The notes under the pieces: model-generated
Seen by the model: the letters and a program-made list of their open reading frames with translations, nothing else
The model's database searches: none
Told to the model about the DNA's origin: nothing
NCBI GenBank assembly: GCA_964490085.1
Contig: CAZBAO010000003.1
Location: 1-45,808, forward strand
Length of the DNA: 45,808 nucleotides
Reading direction: 5' to 3'
DNA from: RGIG3009 sp964490085
GTDB taxonomy: Bacteria; Bacillota; Clostridia; Oscillospirales; Acutalibacteraceae
Shown: one piece after another, positions 17,588 through 24,800 of the stretch
How positions within the stretch are numbered: the first letter of the stretch is position 1
How the letters are laid out: every line of letters starts with the position of its first letter
Made by a program: the position numbers and the translations under genes

Positions 17588-17636
17588 AGTATGGACAGGA
17601 TACGGCGGAATATTCCGCTTGAAACCCGTCCATACT
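17588..17636. repeat. nested palindrome between gerAA and the DUF421 gene
   Basis: Outer arms 17588-17599 and 17625-17636 are inverted repeats (AGTATGGACAGG against CCCGTCCATACT, one mismatch), enclosing a perfect 14-bp palindrome GCGGAATATTCCGC at 17605-17618. It sits in the short divergent interval, just before the ribosome-binding site of the plus-strand gene. It could be a regulator site or a stable leader hairpin. Confidence 0.6.
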
Positions 17637-17654
17637 GCAAAAGAGGTGATGCAA

Positions 17655-18335
17655 ATGGCAATTACGGCGATCCGCACCGCGATCATCTATCTGTTTTTGA
17701 TCGCGGCACTGCGCGTGACGGGGAAACGGCAATTAGGCGAGCTGCAGCCCATTGAGCTGGTCGTCACCCTGCTGATCTCCGATCTTGCCTCGGTGCCGAT
17801 GCAGGAAAGCGGCGCACCGCTGTTATCGGGACTCATCCCGATTGCGGTGTTGGTGTCGCTGGAACTCATTTTGTCTGCATTGATGATGAAAAGCAACCGT
17901 CTGTCCCGCCTCATCAGCGGGAATCCCGTGGTGCTCATCAACGACGGCAAGCTTTCGCAAAAAGCCCTGCGCCAGCTGCGGCTGACGGTGGAGGATCTCT
18001 TGGAAACGTTGCGTCAACAGGACATATTTGACCTGCGGGATATCCGCTACGCGATCGCCGAGACCAACGGCAGTATCAGTCTGTTCAAGCACGCGGATTG
18101 CCAGACCGCCACCGTACGCGACCTAAAGAAAAAGCCGTCGAACTCCGGTGCGGCGGTACCGGTGGTCAACGACGGCAAGCTGGTGGAGTGGGGCATGCAG
18201 ATGACGGGAGTATCGGAGGAATGGATACGGGATATTTTGAACAAGCATTCCTGCCCGCTGGGCGAGACCCTCCTGCTCACCGCGGACGATAAGCGCCGTA
18301 CCTATCTGATACGAAAAGGAGAGGATGGTTCTTGA
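17655..18335 (+). CDS. DUF421 (YetF-like) membrane protein
   Basis: A 226-residue protein with three N-terminal hydrophobic segments and the conserved DUF421 block GKRQLGELQPIELVVTLLIS at about residues 23-42. A soluble domain with a Gly-Asn-Pro-Val-Val-Leu-Ile turn and a 'LRLTVEDLLETLRQQ' helix follows. ATG 17655 is chosen because AGAGGTG lies 7 bp upstream; an ATG two codons earlier is too close to it. DUF421 proteins are common in spore formers, and some have been linked to spore membrane properties, which fits the adjacent germination operon. The gene overlaps the next start (TTGA). Function is unproven. Confidence 0.88.
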   Translation: MAITAIRTAIIYLFLIAALRVTGKRQLGELQPIELVVTLLISDLASVPMQESGAPLLSGLIPIAVLVSLELILSALMMKSNRLSRLISGNPVVLINDGKLSQKALRQLRLTVEDLLETLRQQDIFDLRDIRYAIAETNGSISLFKHADCQTATVRDLKKKPSNSGAAVPVVNDGKLVEWGMQMTGVSEEWIRDILNKHSCPLGETLLLTADDKRRTYLIRKGEDGS

Positions 18336-18712
18336 AGCGTGTCATTTTCGCCGTCCTGCTCCTGCTGCTCATCTGCGTTGGCTGTATCGTGTCCATCTCG
18401 CTGCAGCACTCGGTCATCGAGGATTTTATGAAAAAAACAGAGGAAATGGAAACGCTGTTCAAAGCGGGTGATATTGATGGCGCTGTTGCCGCAGCGGAAG
18501 CGTTCACCTCTGACTACAGCGATAAAACGCGGTATTTTTCGCTGTTTTTACCGCACGATACGCTCACGGAGGTGGAAAAAAGCGTGGTCAGCCTGCCCGC
18601 GATCCTCACACACGGCGAGCACAAGGATTTCGTTGCGGAGGTACACCGTTGCCGCCTGCTGTTACAGAAAATGCACGACCTGGAGATTCCGACGTTGCAG
18701 AACGTCTTGTGA
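18332..18712 (+). CDS. DUF4363 family protein
   Basis: A 126-residue protein with one N-terminal hydrophobic helix (about 3-22) and a helical extracytoplasmic domain. The pairing directly after a DUF421 gene, the size and the pattern 'AVAAAEAF...' match DUF4363. Translation appears to start at a TTG (18332) that overlaps the DUF421 stop as TTGA, with AAAGGAGAGG upstream; the product is MKRVIFAVLL. It is probably a membrane-tethered partner of the DUF421 protein. Confidence 0.82.
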   Translation: MKRVIFAVLLLLLICVGCIVSISLQHSVIEDFMKKTEEMETLFKAGDIDGAVAAAEAFTSDYSDKTRYFSLFLPHDTLTEVEKSVVSLPAILTHGEHKDFVAEVHRCRLLLQKMHDLEIPTLQNVL

Positions 18713-18740
18713 TCCTCACCGCTTCAACCGGACAACAAGA

Positions 18741-18797
18741 ACTACCCCTCCGTCTTTTTGCCTATGGCAAAAAGACACCTCCCCTAACAAGGGGAGG
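18741..18797. repeat. dispersed palindromic repeat, copy 2
   Basis: Same two-hairpin layout as at 1441-1500: stem 1 pairs 18752-18762 with 18766-18776 (perfect 11 bp), stem 2 pairs 18778-18785 with 18790-18797 (perfect 8 bp). It is nearly identical in inverted orientation to 43755-43820. The rest of the 18713-18888 interval has GC-rich, non-coding looking sequence and no supported gene. Confidence 0.65.
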
Positions 18798-18888
18798 CAA
18801 GGGAACCGCTCCGTTCGCTTATCTTCCCGGCGGCGGAGCCGTCCTCATTGGCGTAGCCAACGGCATTTGCCGCAAGCAAACATCATTC

Positions 18889-18928
18889 AAAAAGCGCACC
18901 TTTGTCGGTAGACAAAGGTGCGCTTTTT
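18889..18928. terminator. bidirectional terminator after rnpB
   Basis: A perfect 18-bp stem with a 4-nt loop (GGTA), A-tract on the left and T-tract on the right. On the minus strand it directly follows the 3' end of RNase P RNA; on the plus strand it can end the DUF421/DUF4363 transcript. Confidence 0.92.
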
Positions 18929-18930
18929 GT

Positions 18931-19266
18931 GAGTGAGCCTGTAAGCCGAGTTCTGTCTTGGACAATCATCTATCTCGACTGCGTGTTGCCACGCAGCTCC
19001 AGCCGCCCGTCGAAGCACATCGGGCCAATGTATCGCTTCAGTCGGCGTTGCATCGGATAGGGTTTGCAGGGCCACACAGTCTCCTGCGTGCCGGTGAGCT
19101 CTTACCTCGCCTTTCCACCCTTACCGCAACAAACGTTGCGGCGGTATATCTCTGTTGCACTTTCCCTAAGGTCACCCTCGGCGGCCGTTAGCCGTTATCC
19201 TGCCCTGTGATGCTCGGACTTTCCTCACACACGCGACGCGTATGCGCGACTGTCCGGCTCACTCAC
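18931..19266 (-). ncRNA. rnpB: RNase P RNA, bacterial type A
   Basis: About 336 nt on the minus strand. Conserved elements are seen on the RNA strand: GAGGAAAGTCCGAGCA near the 5' end, AGGGTGGAAAGG and GGTAAGAGCTCACCGG in the middle, and ACAGAACTCGGCTTACAG near the 3' end. The terminal GAGTGAGCC and its complement GGCTCACTC form P1. The RNA is the catalytic subunit of the tRNA 5'-processing ribozyme. The general layout looks like the ancestral type A rather than the Bacillus type B. Ends are approximate to a few bases. Confidence 0.95.
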
Positions 19267-19275
19267 CTCGTTATT

Positions 19276-21747
19276 TTAGTCTACTTTTTCCGGTTTGTCA
19301 ACGGCAAAAACGAACGCGCCGTTCTCTGCCGTTACCGTGACGCTGTCCCCTGCTTTGAACTGCCCTTCGAGCAGTTTTTCCGCGAGCGGATCTTCGATCT
19401 TCGACTGGATCGCGCGGCGCAGAGGTCGGGCACCGTACACGGGATCGAAGCCGACCTTGGCAAGCTCGGCGATCGCGTCCTCCGACACCGTGAGCGTGAT
19501 CTCTAAATCGTTCACGCGCTTGCTCAGCGACGACAGCATCCGTCCCGCGATGCAGCGGATATCGTCCTCGGTCAGCTGATGGAACACGATAAGCTCATCC
19601 ACGCGGTTGAGGAATTCCGGACGGAAGGTCTTTTTGAGCTCGCCCAGCACCTTTTCACGATTTCGACGGTCGGTCTCCTCCTTGGAGCCCTGCTCGTCGC
19701 CTCCGCCGAAGCCGAAGCTGTGCTTCTCGGTGATGAGGCGCGCGCCGACGTTGGAGGTCATGATGATGACGGTATTTTTGAAATCCACGCGCCGTCCCTG
19801 CGCGTCGGTAAGGATACCGTCCTCCAATATCTGCAGCAGCATATTGAACACGTCGGGATGCGCTTTTTCGATCTCGTCAAACAGCACCACCGCGTACGGC
19901 TTGCGGCGGATCTTCTCGGTGAGCTGACCGCCCTCGTCGTACCCGACGTAGCCGGGAGGCGAGCCGACCAAGCGCGACACGGTATGCTTTTCCATATACT
20001 CCGACATATCCAGACGGATCATGGCGTTTTCATCGCCGAACATCGCTTGGGCAAGCGTTTTGCACAGCTCGGTCTTACCGACGCCCGTAGGCCCCAAGAA
20101 GATAAACGAGCCGATCGGGCGGCGGGGATCCTTGAGCCCCACGCGGCCGCGGCGGATGGCCTTGGCGACCGCCGTCACCGCCTCGTCCTGTCCGACGATG
20201 CGCTCGTGCAGAACCTCCTCCAGACGCAGCAGGCGCTGTCCCTCTGCCTCGGTGAGCTGAGATACCGGCACACCCGTCCAGCTGGATACGATCTGCGCGA
20301 TATCCTCGGCCGTGACCTCACCGGTGATGCCGGCGTTTTTCTCCTGCCACCGCGCGCGCTCCTCCTCGAGCTGTTCGGACACCTTCTTTTCCTCGTCCCG
20401 CAACTGAGCAGCACGTTCAAAATCCTGTTCGTTAACAGCAGCCTTTTTCTCCGCCGCCAAGCGCTTGACCTCTTCCTCCAATTGCCGCACGTCGTTAGGG
20501 GCGGTGAACGCGCGCAGGCGCACGCGCGACGCCGCCTCGTCGATAAGGTCGATCGCCTTATCCGGCAGATAGCGGTCGGAAATATACCGCGTGGACAGCT
20601 GTACCGAAGCGACGATCGCCGCATCGGTGATCTTCACCTTGTGGTGCGCTTCGTATTTGTCGCGCAGTCCTTTTAAGATCTCGATACTCTCTTCGTTGGA
20701 CGGCTCGCCCACCGTGATGGGTTGGAACCGACGCTCCAGCGCGGCATCCTTTTCGATATATTTGCGGTATTCCTCCAGCGTGGTCGCGCCGATGACCTGT
20801 ATCTCGCCGCGCGCGAGCGACGGCTTCAAGATATTTGCCGCGTCTACCGCGCCCTCAGCCGCACCCGCACCGATGATGGTGTGGATCTCGTCAATAAACA
20901 AGACGACGTCTTTGGCTTTGGCAACTTCTGCGAGTGCGTTTTTGATGCGCTCTTCAAAGTCGCCGCGATATTTCGTACCCGCGACCATTCCGGTCAGATC
21001 CAGCGTCACCACACGCTTACCGCGCAACGTTTCGGGCACTTCCTCCGCAATGATGCGCTGGGCAAGCCCCTCCGCCACGGCGGTCTTGCCGACACCCGGT
21101 TCACCGATGAGGCACGGGTTATTTTTGGTGCGGCGGGAAAGGATCTGCACCACGCGCTGGATCTCCTCCGCTCTGCCGATGACCGGATCCAGTTTCCCTT
21201 GTCGCGCCATTTCGGTGAGATCACGGCCAAACTGGTCGAGCACCGGCGTTTTGCTTTTACCGGCCGCTTTTGAGCCTGCAGAGACCGCGCCCGCGCTTTG
21301 CGGCGCCGCTCCGGCTACGGCTTCCAGTATGCCGTCTGTCAGATCATCGGCGCGCACGCCGAAGGCGGTGAGCAAACGAACCGCGACACTGCTCTCGTCC
21401 CGCAGGATGGCGAGCAAGATATGCTCGGTACCCACGTACCCCTGCTGAGCAGAAGTCGCCTCCGCCACCGACAGCTCCATCACCTTTTTGGTGCGGGGGG
21501 TAAAATCGTTGGGACTTAAACGGGTCGGCTGACCGCCGCTCTCGCTCTCCATGATCTTATCGCGATACGCCGCCGCAGTGATACCGTGCGTACCGAGGAC
21601 GGTGCCGGCAACGCCCGTTCCCTCCGTCAACAAGCCCAGCACGATATGCTCGGTGCCGATATAGGTATGGCCTAATTGCTGAGCCGCTTCGATCGCGAGA
21701 TTCAAAGCGGTGTTGGCTTTTTCGGTAAAGCCTTTAAAGCGATACAT
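19276..21747 (-). CDS. clpC: ATP-dependent Clp protease ATP-binding subunit ClpC
   Basis: An 823-residue AAA+ unfoldase that feeds ClpP. Domain order is a double Clp-N repeat (about 1-145), AAA module 1 with Walker A GEPGVGKT (215-222), a UVR-type coiled middle domain (about 410-465), AAA module 2 with Walker A GPTGVGKT (about 550-560), and a C-terminal D2-small domain. A hydrophobic FGF loop that would dock into ClpP is visible in KHSFGFGGG. The middle domain is the site for adaptors such as McsB and MecA. It is the last gene of the ctsR operon, 14 bp after mcsB, and therefore under CtsR control. Confidence 0.96.
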   Translation of the reverse strand: MYRFKGFTEKANTALNLAIEAAQQLGHTYIGTEHIVLGLLTEGTGVAGTVLGTHGITAAAYRDKIMESESGGQPTRLSPNDFTPRTKKVMELSVAEATSAQQGYVGTEHILLAILRDESSVAVRLLTAFGVRADDLTDGILEAVAGAAPQSAGAVSAGSKAAGKSKTPVLDQFGRDLTEMARQGKLDPVIGRAEEIQRVVQILSRRTKNNPCLIGEPGVGKTAVAEGLAQRIIAEEVPETLRGKRVVTLDLTGMVAGTKYRGDFEERIKNALAEVAKAKDVVLFIDEIHTIIGAGAAEGAVDAANILKPSLARGEIQVIGATTLEEYRKYIEKDAALERRFQPITVGEPSNEESIEILKGLRDKYEAHHKVKITDAAIVASVQLSTRYISDRYLPDKAIDLIDEAASRVRLRAFTAPNDVRQLEEEVKRLAAEKKAAVNEQDFERAAQLRDEEKKVSEQLEEERARWQEKNAGITGEVTAEDIAQIVSSWTGVPVSQLTEAEGQRLLRLEEVLHERIVGQDEAVTAVAKAIRRGRVGLKDPRRPIGSFIFLGPTGVGKTELCKTLAQAMFGDENAMIRLDMSEYMEKHTVSRLVGSPPGYVGYDEGGQLTEKIRRKPYAVVLFDEIEKAHPDVFNMLLQILEDGILTDAQGRRVDFKNTVIIMTSNVGARLITEKHSFGFGGGDEQGSKEETDRRNREKVLGELKKTFRPEFLNRVDELIVFHQLTEDDIRCIAGRMLSSLSKRVNDLEITLTVSEDAIAELAKVGFDPVYGARPLRRAIQSKIEDPLAEKLLEGQFKAGDSVTVTAENGAFVFAVDKPEKVD

Positions 21748-21760
21748 TGATCCTCACTCC

Positions 21761-22774
21761 TTATTTCAGTCGTTCGCGAACCAGTGCCGCACGGCGCGTG
21801 TCGCGCTCGGTGGAGTCCAGCTCGCGACCCGCCTGCTGCATGAGCGCGGCGGGCTGTGCATCGACCATTAAGCTGCTGATACAGTTTAGGTCGACCGCGT
21901 CCAAAATAGTCATCGCGGCACCCATGCGCACGTGGGAGATCAGCAGCATAAACTCTTTCCCCGACAGCAGACGCGCGTTCTGCAGCACGCCGAGCGAACG
22001 GTAGATCCGATCCTCAAGGACCGGCGTCGCGCGCAGCTGCTCGCGGTATCCGCGTTCCTCCTTGACGATCTGCGCGACGATGCTCTTCAAATTGTCGATC
22101 GCCTCCTGCTCGGTGATGCCGAGCGTGACCTGATTCGACAGCTGATACATCGCGCCCTCCGAGCGGCTTCCCTCGCCGTACATACCACGGATGGTGAGTC
22201 CTAATTTGGAAACGGTGTTGGCGAGCTGCTGGATCACGCCCTTTTCCTGCAACGCGGGCAGATGCAGCATCACCGAGGCGCGCATACCCGTGCCGAGGTT
22301 GGTGGGGCATTGCGTAAGATACCCCAAACGGTCATCAAAGGCGAAATGCAGACGCGTATCCAAAAAATCGTCCCAGCAGTTCGCCGCCCTGAACGCCTCG
22401 TCCAGTGCAAGACCCGCACACATCGCCTGAATACGCACGTGATCCTCCTCGTTTATCATCACGCTGACGCTTTCGTCAGGGGATAACAGGAGCGCCTCGC
22501 CGTCGGGCTGTGCGGTAAAGTTAGGGCTTATCAAGTGCCGTTCCACCATCGACAGGGCGTCCCACTCGGATAGCTCGGTCATGCGGATACATCGGAACGC
22601 ACCGCTTCCGTCGGACGGGAACGCGTCAAACACCTGACGGATGACCTCGTCGCGCTGTTCCACCGTCATACCGGCGGGGAACGGCACGTGACTCAAATTC
22701 CGCGCTAAGCGAATGCGGGTGCTGACGACAACGTCACCGTCGGCGCCGCTTTGCTGATACCATTTTGCCGTCAC
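21761..22774 (-). CDS. mcsB: protein-arginine kinase McsB
   Basis: A 337-residue phosphagen-kinase-fold enzyme that phosphorylates arginine residues, marking proteins for ClpCP. Visible are VVVSTRIRLARNL (16-28), NEEDHVRI (108-115) and the active-site loop QCPTNLGTGMRASV with catalytic Cys156. The start is a GTG (22774) overlapping the mcsA stop as GTGA with a strong AGGAGGGG upstream; a longer in-frame ATG lies inside mcsA. McsA is the activator encoded just before it. Length is slightly shorter than the Bacillus protein but the domain looks complete. Confidence 0.95.
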   Translation of the reverse strand: MTAKWYQQSGADGDVVVSTRIRLARNLSHVPFPAGMTVEQRDEVIRQVFDAFPSDGSGAFRCIRMTELSEWDALSMVERHLISPNFTAQPDGEALLLSPDESVSVMINEEDHVRIQAMCAGLALDEAFRAANCWDDFLDTRLHFAFDDRLGYLTQCPTNLGTGMRASVMLHLPALQEKGVIQQLANTVSKLGLTIRGMYGEGSRSEGAMYQLSNQVTLGITEQEAIDNLKSIVAQIVKEERGYREQLRATPVLEDRIYRSLGVLQNARLLSGKEFMLLISHVRMGAAMTILDAVDLNCISSLMVDAQPAALMQQAGRELDSTERDTRRAALVRERLK

Positions 22775-23271
22775 TTCGCATCCCCCTCCTCTAATTCGCG
22801 AATTCGGTCGCGCAGTGCCGCGCACTGCTCGTATTCCTGATTGGCGATATGTGCGGCGAGCTGTTCACGCAGGGCTTTCAGCTCGTGCTCCTTTTTGACT
22901 GAGTCATCCGCCTTATCCGCGATCTTGCCGGTGTGCTGCGTTTTGCCGTGGATGCGCTGGATGGACGGCAGCAGGCGATCGTAGAACGTGCGGTAACAGG
23001 TCGGGCATCCCGGTCTGCCGAGCTCGGCGATCTCTTTAAAGCTACGCCCGCAATCCTCACAGCGCACGGTATCCTCCGGTGCGCGCTTGGCGGGCTCTAA
23101 AAACAGCGAGCCCCAAAAATCGTTCAGATCAAATCCCAACCCGCCCAACGAGGTGTTAAACCCCTGCTCCGCGGCACACTGTGCACACAGGTTCCACTGT
23201 GTCGTTTTGCCGTTTACGGTTCGTTTGATATGCGTTGTCGCGGGACGCTTCCCGCAGTGATCACAATTCAT
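22771..23271 (-). CDS. mcsA: McsA, zinc-binding activator of McsB
   Basis: A 166-residue protein with four Cys pairs for two zinc sites (Cys3/Cys6 with Cys29/Cys32, and Cys71/Cys74 with Cys89/Cys92) and a C-terminal UVR motif (about 125-160, LREQLAAHIANQEYEQCAAL). McsA activates the arginine kinase and modulates CtsR and ClpC. It lies between ctsR (24 bp upstream) and mcsB (4-bp overlap), the classical order. Confidence 0.94.
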   Translation of the reverse strand: MNCDHCGKRPATTHIKRTVNGKTTQWNLCAQCAAEQGFNTSLGGLGFDLNDFWGSLFLEPAKRAPEDTVRCEDCGRSFKEIAELGRPGCPTCYRTFYDRLLPSIQRIHGKTQHTGKIADKADDSVKKEHELKALREQLAAHIANQEYEQCAALRDRIRELEEGDAK

Positions 23272-23295
23272 ACGCTCTCCTCCGTTCTCGTTTTC

Positions 23296-23751
23296 TTAAA
23301 TATATGCGGCTAACATGTGCTTGAGCAACGACGCCCGCAAACGGTCGCGGCACTCTACCGGCACGTCGCGGCACGCGCGGTCGGACAGAGCCGCCGCCAT
23401 CACGCTCGCCGCCTGCTTGTTCAAAAAGCCCTGATACACCATGCTTTGCAGGATCGCCTCCGCCGCCGCGGGAACCAGCTCGTCCCCAATGGAGTTGACG
23501 ATGTGCATCAGCGGCGTTGCCTCCCGTTGCGGCGCCACCCGACGGATGCGGATGTATCCCCCGCCGCCGCGGCGGCTTTCCACCACGTACCCCTGCTGCG
23601 GGGTGAACCGCGAGGTAAGCACATAGGTGATCTGGCTCGGCACACAGCCGAGTTGTTCCGCCAATTCGTTGCGGCGCAGTTCCGCCGCGCCGTCCTCCGC
23701 CTGTTCCATCATACTCATAATATAGGCGGTTATCGCATCGCTGATACGCAT
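23296..23751 (-). CDS. ctsR: heat-shock repressor CtsR
   Basis: A 151-residue repressor of class III heat-shock genes. The N-terminal winged-helix DNA-binding domain (MRISDAITAYI..., LAEQLGCVPSQITYVL) ends in the glycine-rich wing ESRRGGGGYIRI, whose RGGGG core senses temperature in this family. The C-terminal domain mediates dimerisation and is the target of McsB. Two tandem CtsR boxes sit on its own promoter, so the operon is autoregulated. Confidence 0.96.
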   Translation of the reverse strand: MRISDAITAYIMSMMEQAEDGAAELRRNELAEQLGCVPSQITYVLTSRFTPQQGYVVESRRGGGGYIRIRRVAPQREATPLMHIVNSIGDELVPAAAEAILQSMVYQGFLNKQAASVMAAALSDRACRDVPVECRDRLRASLLKHMLAAYI

Positions 23752-23772
23752 AGGCTCACTTCCTTTGCTTGC

Positions 23773-23801
23773 AGTATATCTTAAAAGTCAAAGAAAGTCA
23801 A
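23773..23801 (-). promoter_or_regulatory. promoter of the ctsR operon
   Basis: Minus-strand TTGACT (23801-23796) and TATACT (23778-23773), 17-bp spacer. The -35 box is formed by one half of a CtsR box, so repressor binding would block the polymerase. Confidence 0.85.
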
Positions 23802-23818
23802 AGTCAGATAAAGTCAAA
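23786..23818. promoter_or_regulatory. two tandem CtsR operators
   Basis: Heptads with the CtsR spacing of 3 nt: AGTCAAA (23786-23792) with AGTCAAA (23796-23802), and AGTCAGA (23802-23808) with AGTCAAA (23812-23818). The two boxes abut and share one base. Consensus is (A/G)GTCAAA-N3-(A/G)GTCAAA; only one heptad has a mismatch. Confidence 0.9.
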
Positions 23819-23981
23819 CTGAATCGCGTTTTCCCTGTTTTTTGAATTTATCTCCGGATATCTCGTATTTTCTCACAAAATCAAGTTTTTTGAATTTTTT
23901 ATCACCCATCACGCGCGGCAACATAGTATGAAATGAAAGCAGGTGAAAGCCTGCGGTTGCAAGAAAGGGGGATAACCGAAT

Positions 23982-24134
23982 ATGTGTCTGCGTAATCTCT
24001 TCTGTGGTGAGGCGAACTGCTCCTGGCTGCTCTTCATCATCGTCATCCTGCTGCTCATCGACAACGGCTGTGATAACGGCTGTGACGACGGCTGCTACAA
24101 CAATCGCAACAACGGTTGCGGCTGCGGTTGCTGA
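23982..24134 (+). CDS. short Cys-rich membrane peptide 1 (50 aa)
   Basis: A 50-residue peptide, too short for most gene callers. It begins MCLRNLFCGEANCSW, has one hydrophobic helix (LLFIIVILLLI, about 16-26) and a hydrophilic Cys/Gly/Asn/Asp-rich tail ending GCGCGC. It contains nine Cys. An AAAGGGGGAT ribosome-binding site precedes the ATG. A second copy follows 28 bp later with an almost identical first 28 residues, and the similarity at both protein and DNA level shows tandem duplication under coding constraint. I do not recognise a named family. The tail could bind metal or form cross-links, and small single-helix peptides of this kind occur in sporulating Clostridia, but this is inference. 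Confidence 0.8.
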   Translation: MCLRNLFCGEANCSWLLFIIVILLLIDNGCDNGCDDGCYNNRNNGCGCGC

Positions 24135-24162
24135 TAACTGAATGTGAGGGAGGATCTTTCGT

Positions 24163-24276
24163 ATGTGTCTGAGAAACTTATTCGGCGGTGACGTCAACTG
24201 CACGTGGCTGTTGTTCATCATCGTCATCCTGCTGCTCATCGACAACAGCGACTGCGGCTGCGACTGCGGCTGCTGA
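24163..24276 (+). CDS. short Cys-rich membrane peptide 2 (37 aa)
   Basis: A 37-residue paralog of the preceding peptide: MCLRNLFGGDVNCTW, a hydrophobic helix (LLFIIVILLLI) and a compact tail ending CGCDCGC. The block TWLLFIIVILLLIDN is the same as in the first copy except for one residue, while the tails differ in length, so the anchor is conserved and the tail variable. GGGAGG lies 11 bp before the ATG. It is followed directly by an intrinsic terminator, so the two form a bicistronic unit. Confidence 0.8.
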   Translation: MCLRNLFGGDVNCTWLLFIIVILLLIDNSDCGCDCGC

Positions 24277-24294
24277 TTCGTCGGTGCACCCTCG

Positions 24295-24329
24295 AAGCCC
24301 GCCGTGATCGCCCGATCACGGCGGGCTTT
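24295..24329 (+). terminator. terminator of the Cys-rich peptide pair
   Basis: A long GC-rich hairpin with arms AGCCCGCCGTGATCG and its complement around 24311, followed by TTT C T. It closes the peptide transcript before the promoter at 24352. Confidence 0.8.
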
Positions 24330-24351
24330 CTGCGTGACATTCGCAGCAGAT

Positions 24352-24380
24352 TTGACAAATCGTCATTTTTTTGATATATT
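24352..24380 (+). promoter_or_regulatory. promoter of the PH-domain/E2-like genes
   Basis: TTGACA (24352-24357) and TATATT (24375-24380), 17-bp spacer, 49 bp before the start at 24430. Confidence 0.85.
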
Positions 24381-24429
24381 ATCCTTGGTACGACACAATT
24401 CCCGAATTTTCGGATCCGGAGGTATGTCC

Positions 24430-24765
24430 ATGGCAACAGCCTTGTCTGAGAAACGGCGCAGTCGCCTGTTCGGTCTGCCGCTTACGCTCACACATTACGT
24501 GATCGACGATGAATACTTAGCCGAATGCACCGGCTTGTTTTCCGTGACCGTAAAAGCGGTATCTCTGTCGCACGTTCGGAATATGGTGGTAGTACGATCA
24601 CCTTGGCAAAAGCTGTTCGGGCTGTCCACCGTTCGCGTGGCAACCGCCGATCCGACGTTTCCGGAATTTGTCGTGCACAGCATCCGCGGCGCTGAGGCAT
24701 TCGCCGCCGCGCTGCAAAAAGCCATCGACGCTGCTTCCTGCCTGCGGCAATCGGCAACGGAGTAA
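24430..24765 (+). CDS. bacterial PH-like domain protein
   Basis: A 111-residue soluble protein that looks like a compact bacterial PH domain (bPH2 type): beta strands with LPLTLTHYVIDDEYL at the start, a middle strand pair with VRNMVVVRSPWQKLFGLSTV, and a C-terminal helix GAEAFAAALQKAIDAA. The segment 'SPWQKLFGLSTVRVATAD' resembles the 'sllqrlFGlatV.v.ta' pattern of that family. The second of two neighbouring ATGs (24430) is chosen because GGAGG is 7 bp upstream. It is followed 35 bp later by the E2-like gene, probably one transcript. Function is unknown. Confidence 0.65.
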   Translation: MATALSEKRRSRLFGLPLTLTHYVIDDEYLAECTGLFSVTVKAVSLSHVRNMVVVRSPWQKLFGLSTVRVATADPTFPEFVVHSIRGAEAFAAALQKAIDAASCLRQSATE

Positions 24766-24800
24766 CGTCGTCCATTCTAAACAAGTGAGGACGGGGAAAT

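Noticed and set aside
17571..17655. Sigma-G promoter for the gerA operon
   Set aside because: GTATG-like and AT-rich segments exist, but no pair with correct spacing matched well enough to report.
19579..20676. A 365-codon plus-strand open frame
   Set aside because: Antisense to clpC; the minus-strand protein is a full-length ClpC.
23814..24245. A 143-codon minus-strand open frame opposite the Cys-rich peptides
   Set aside because: It overlaps the two peptides, whose duplicated frame and ribosome-binding sites support the plus strand; the minus product is a low-complexity shadow.
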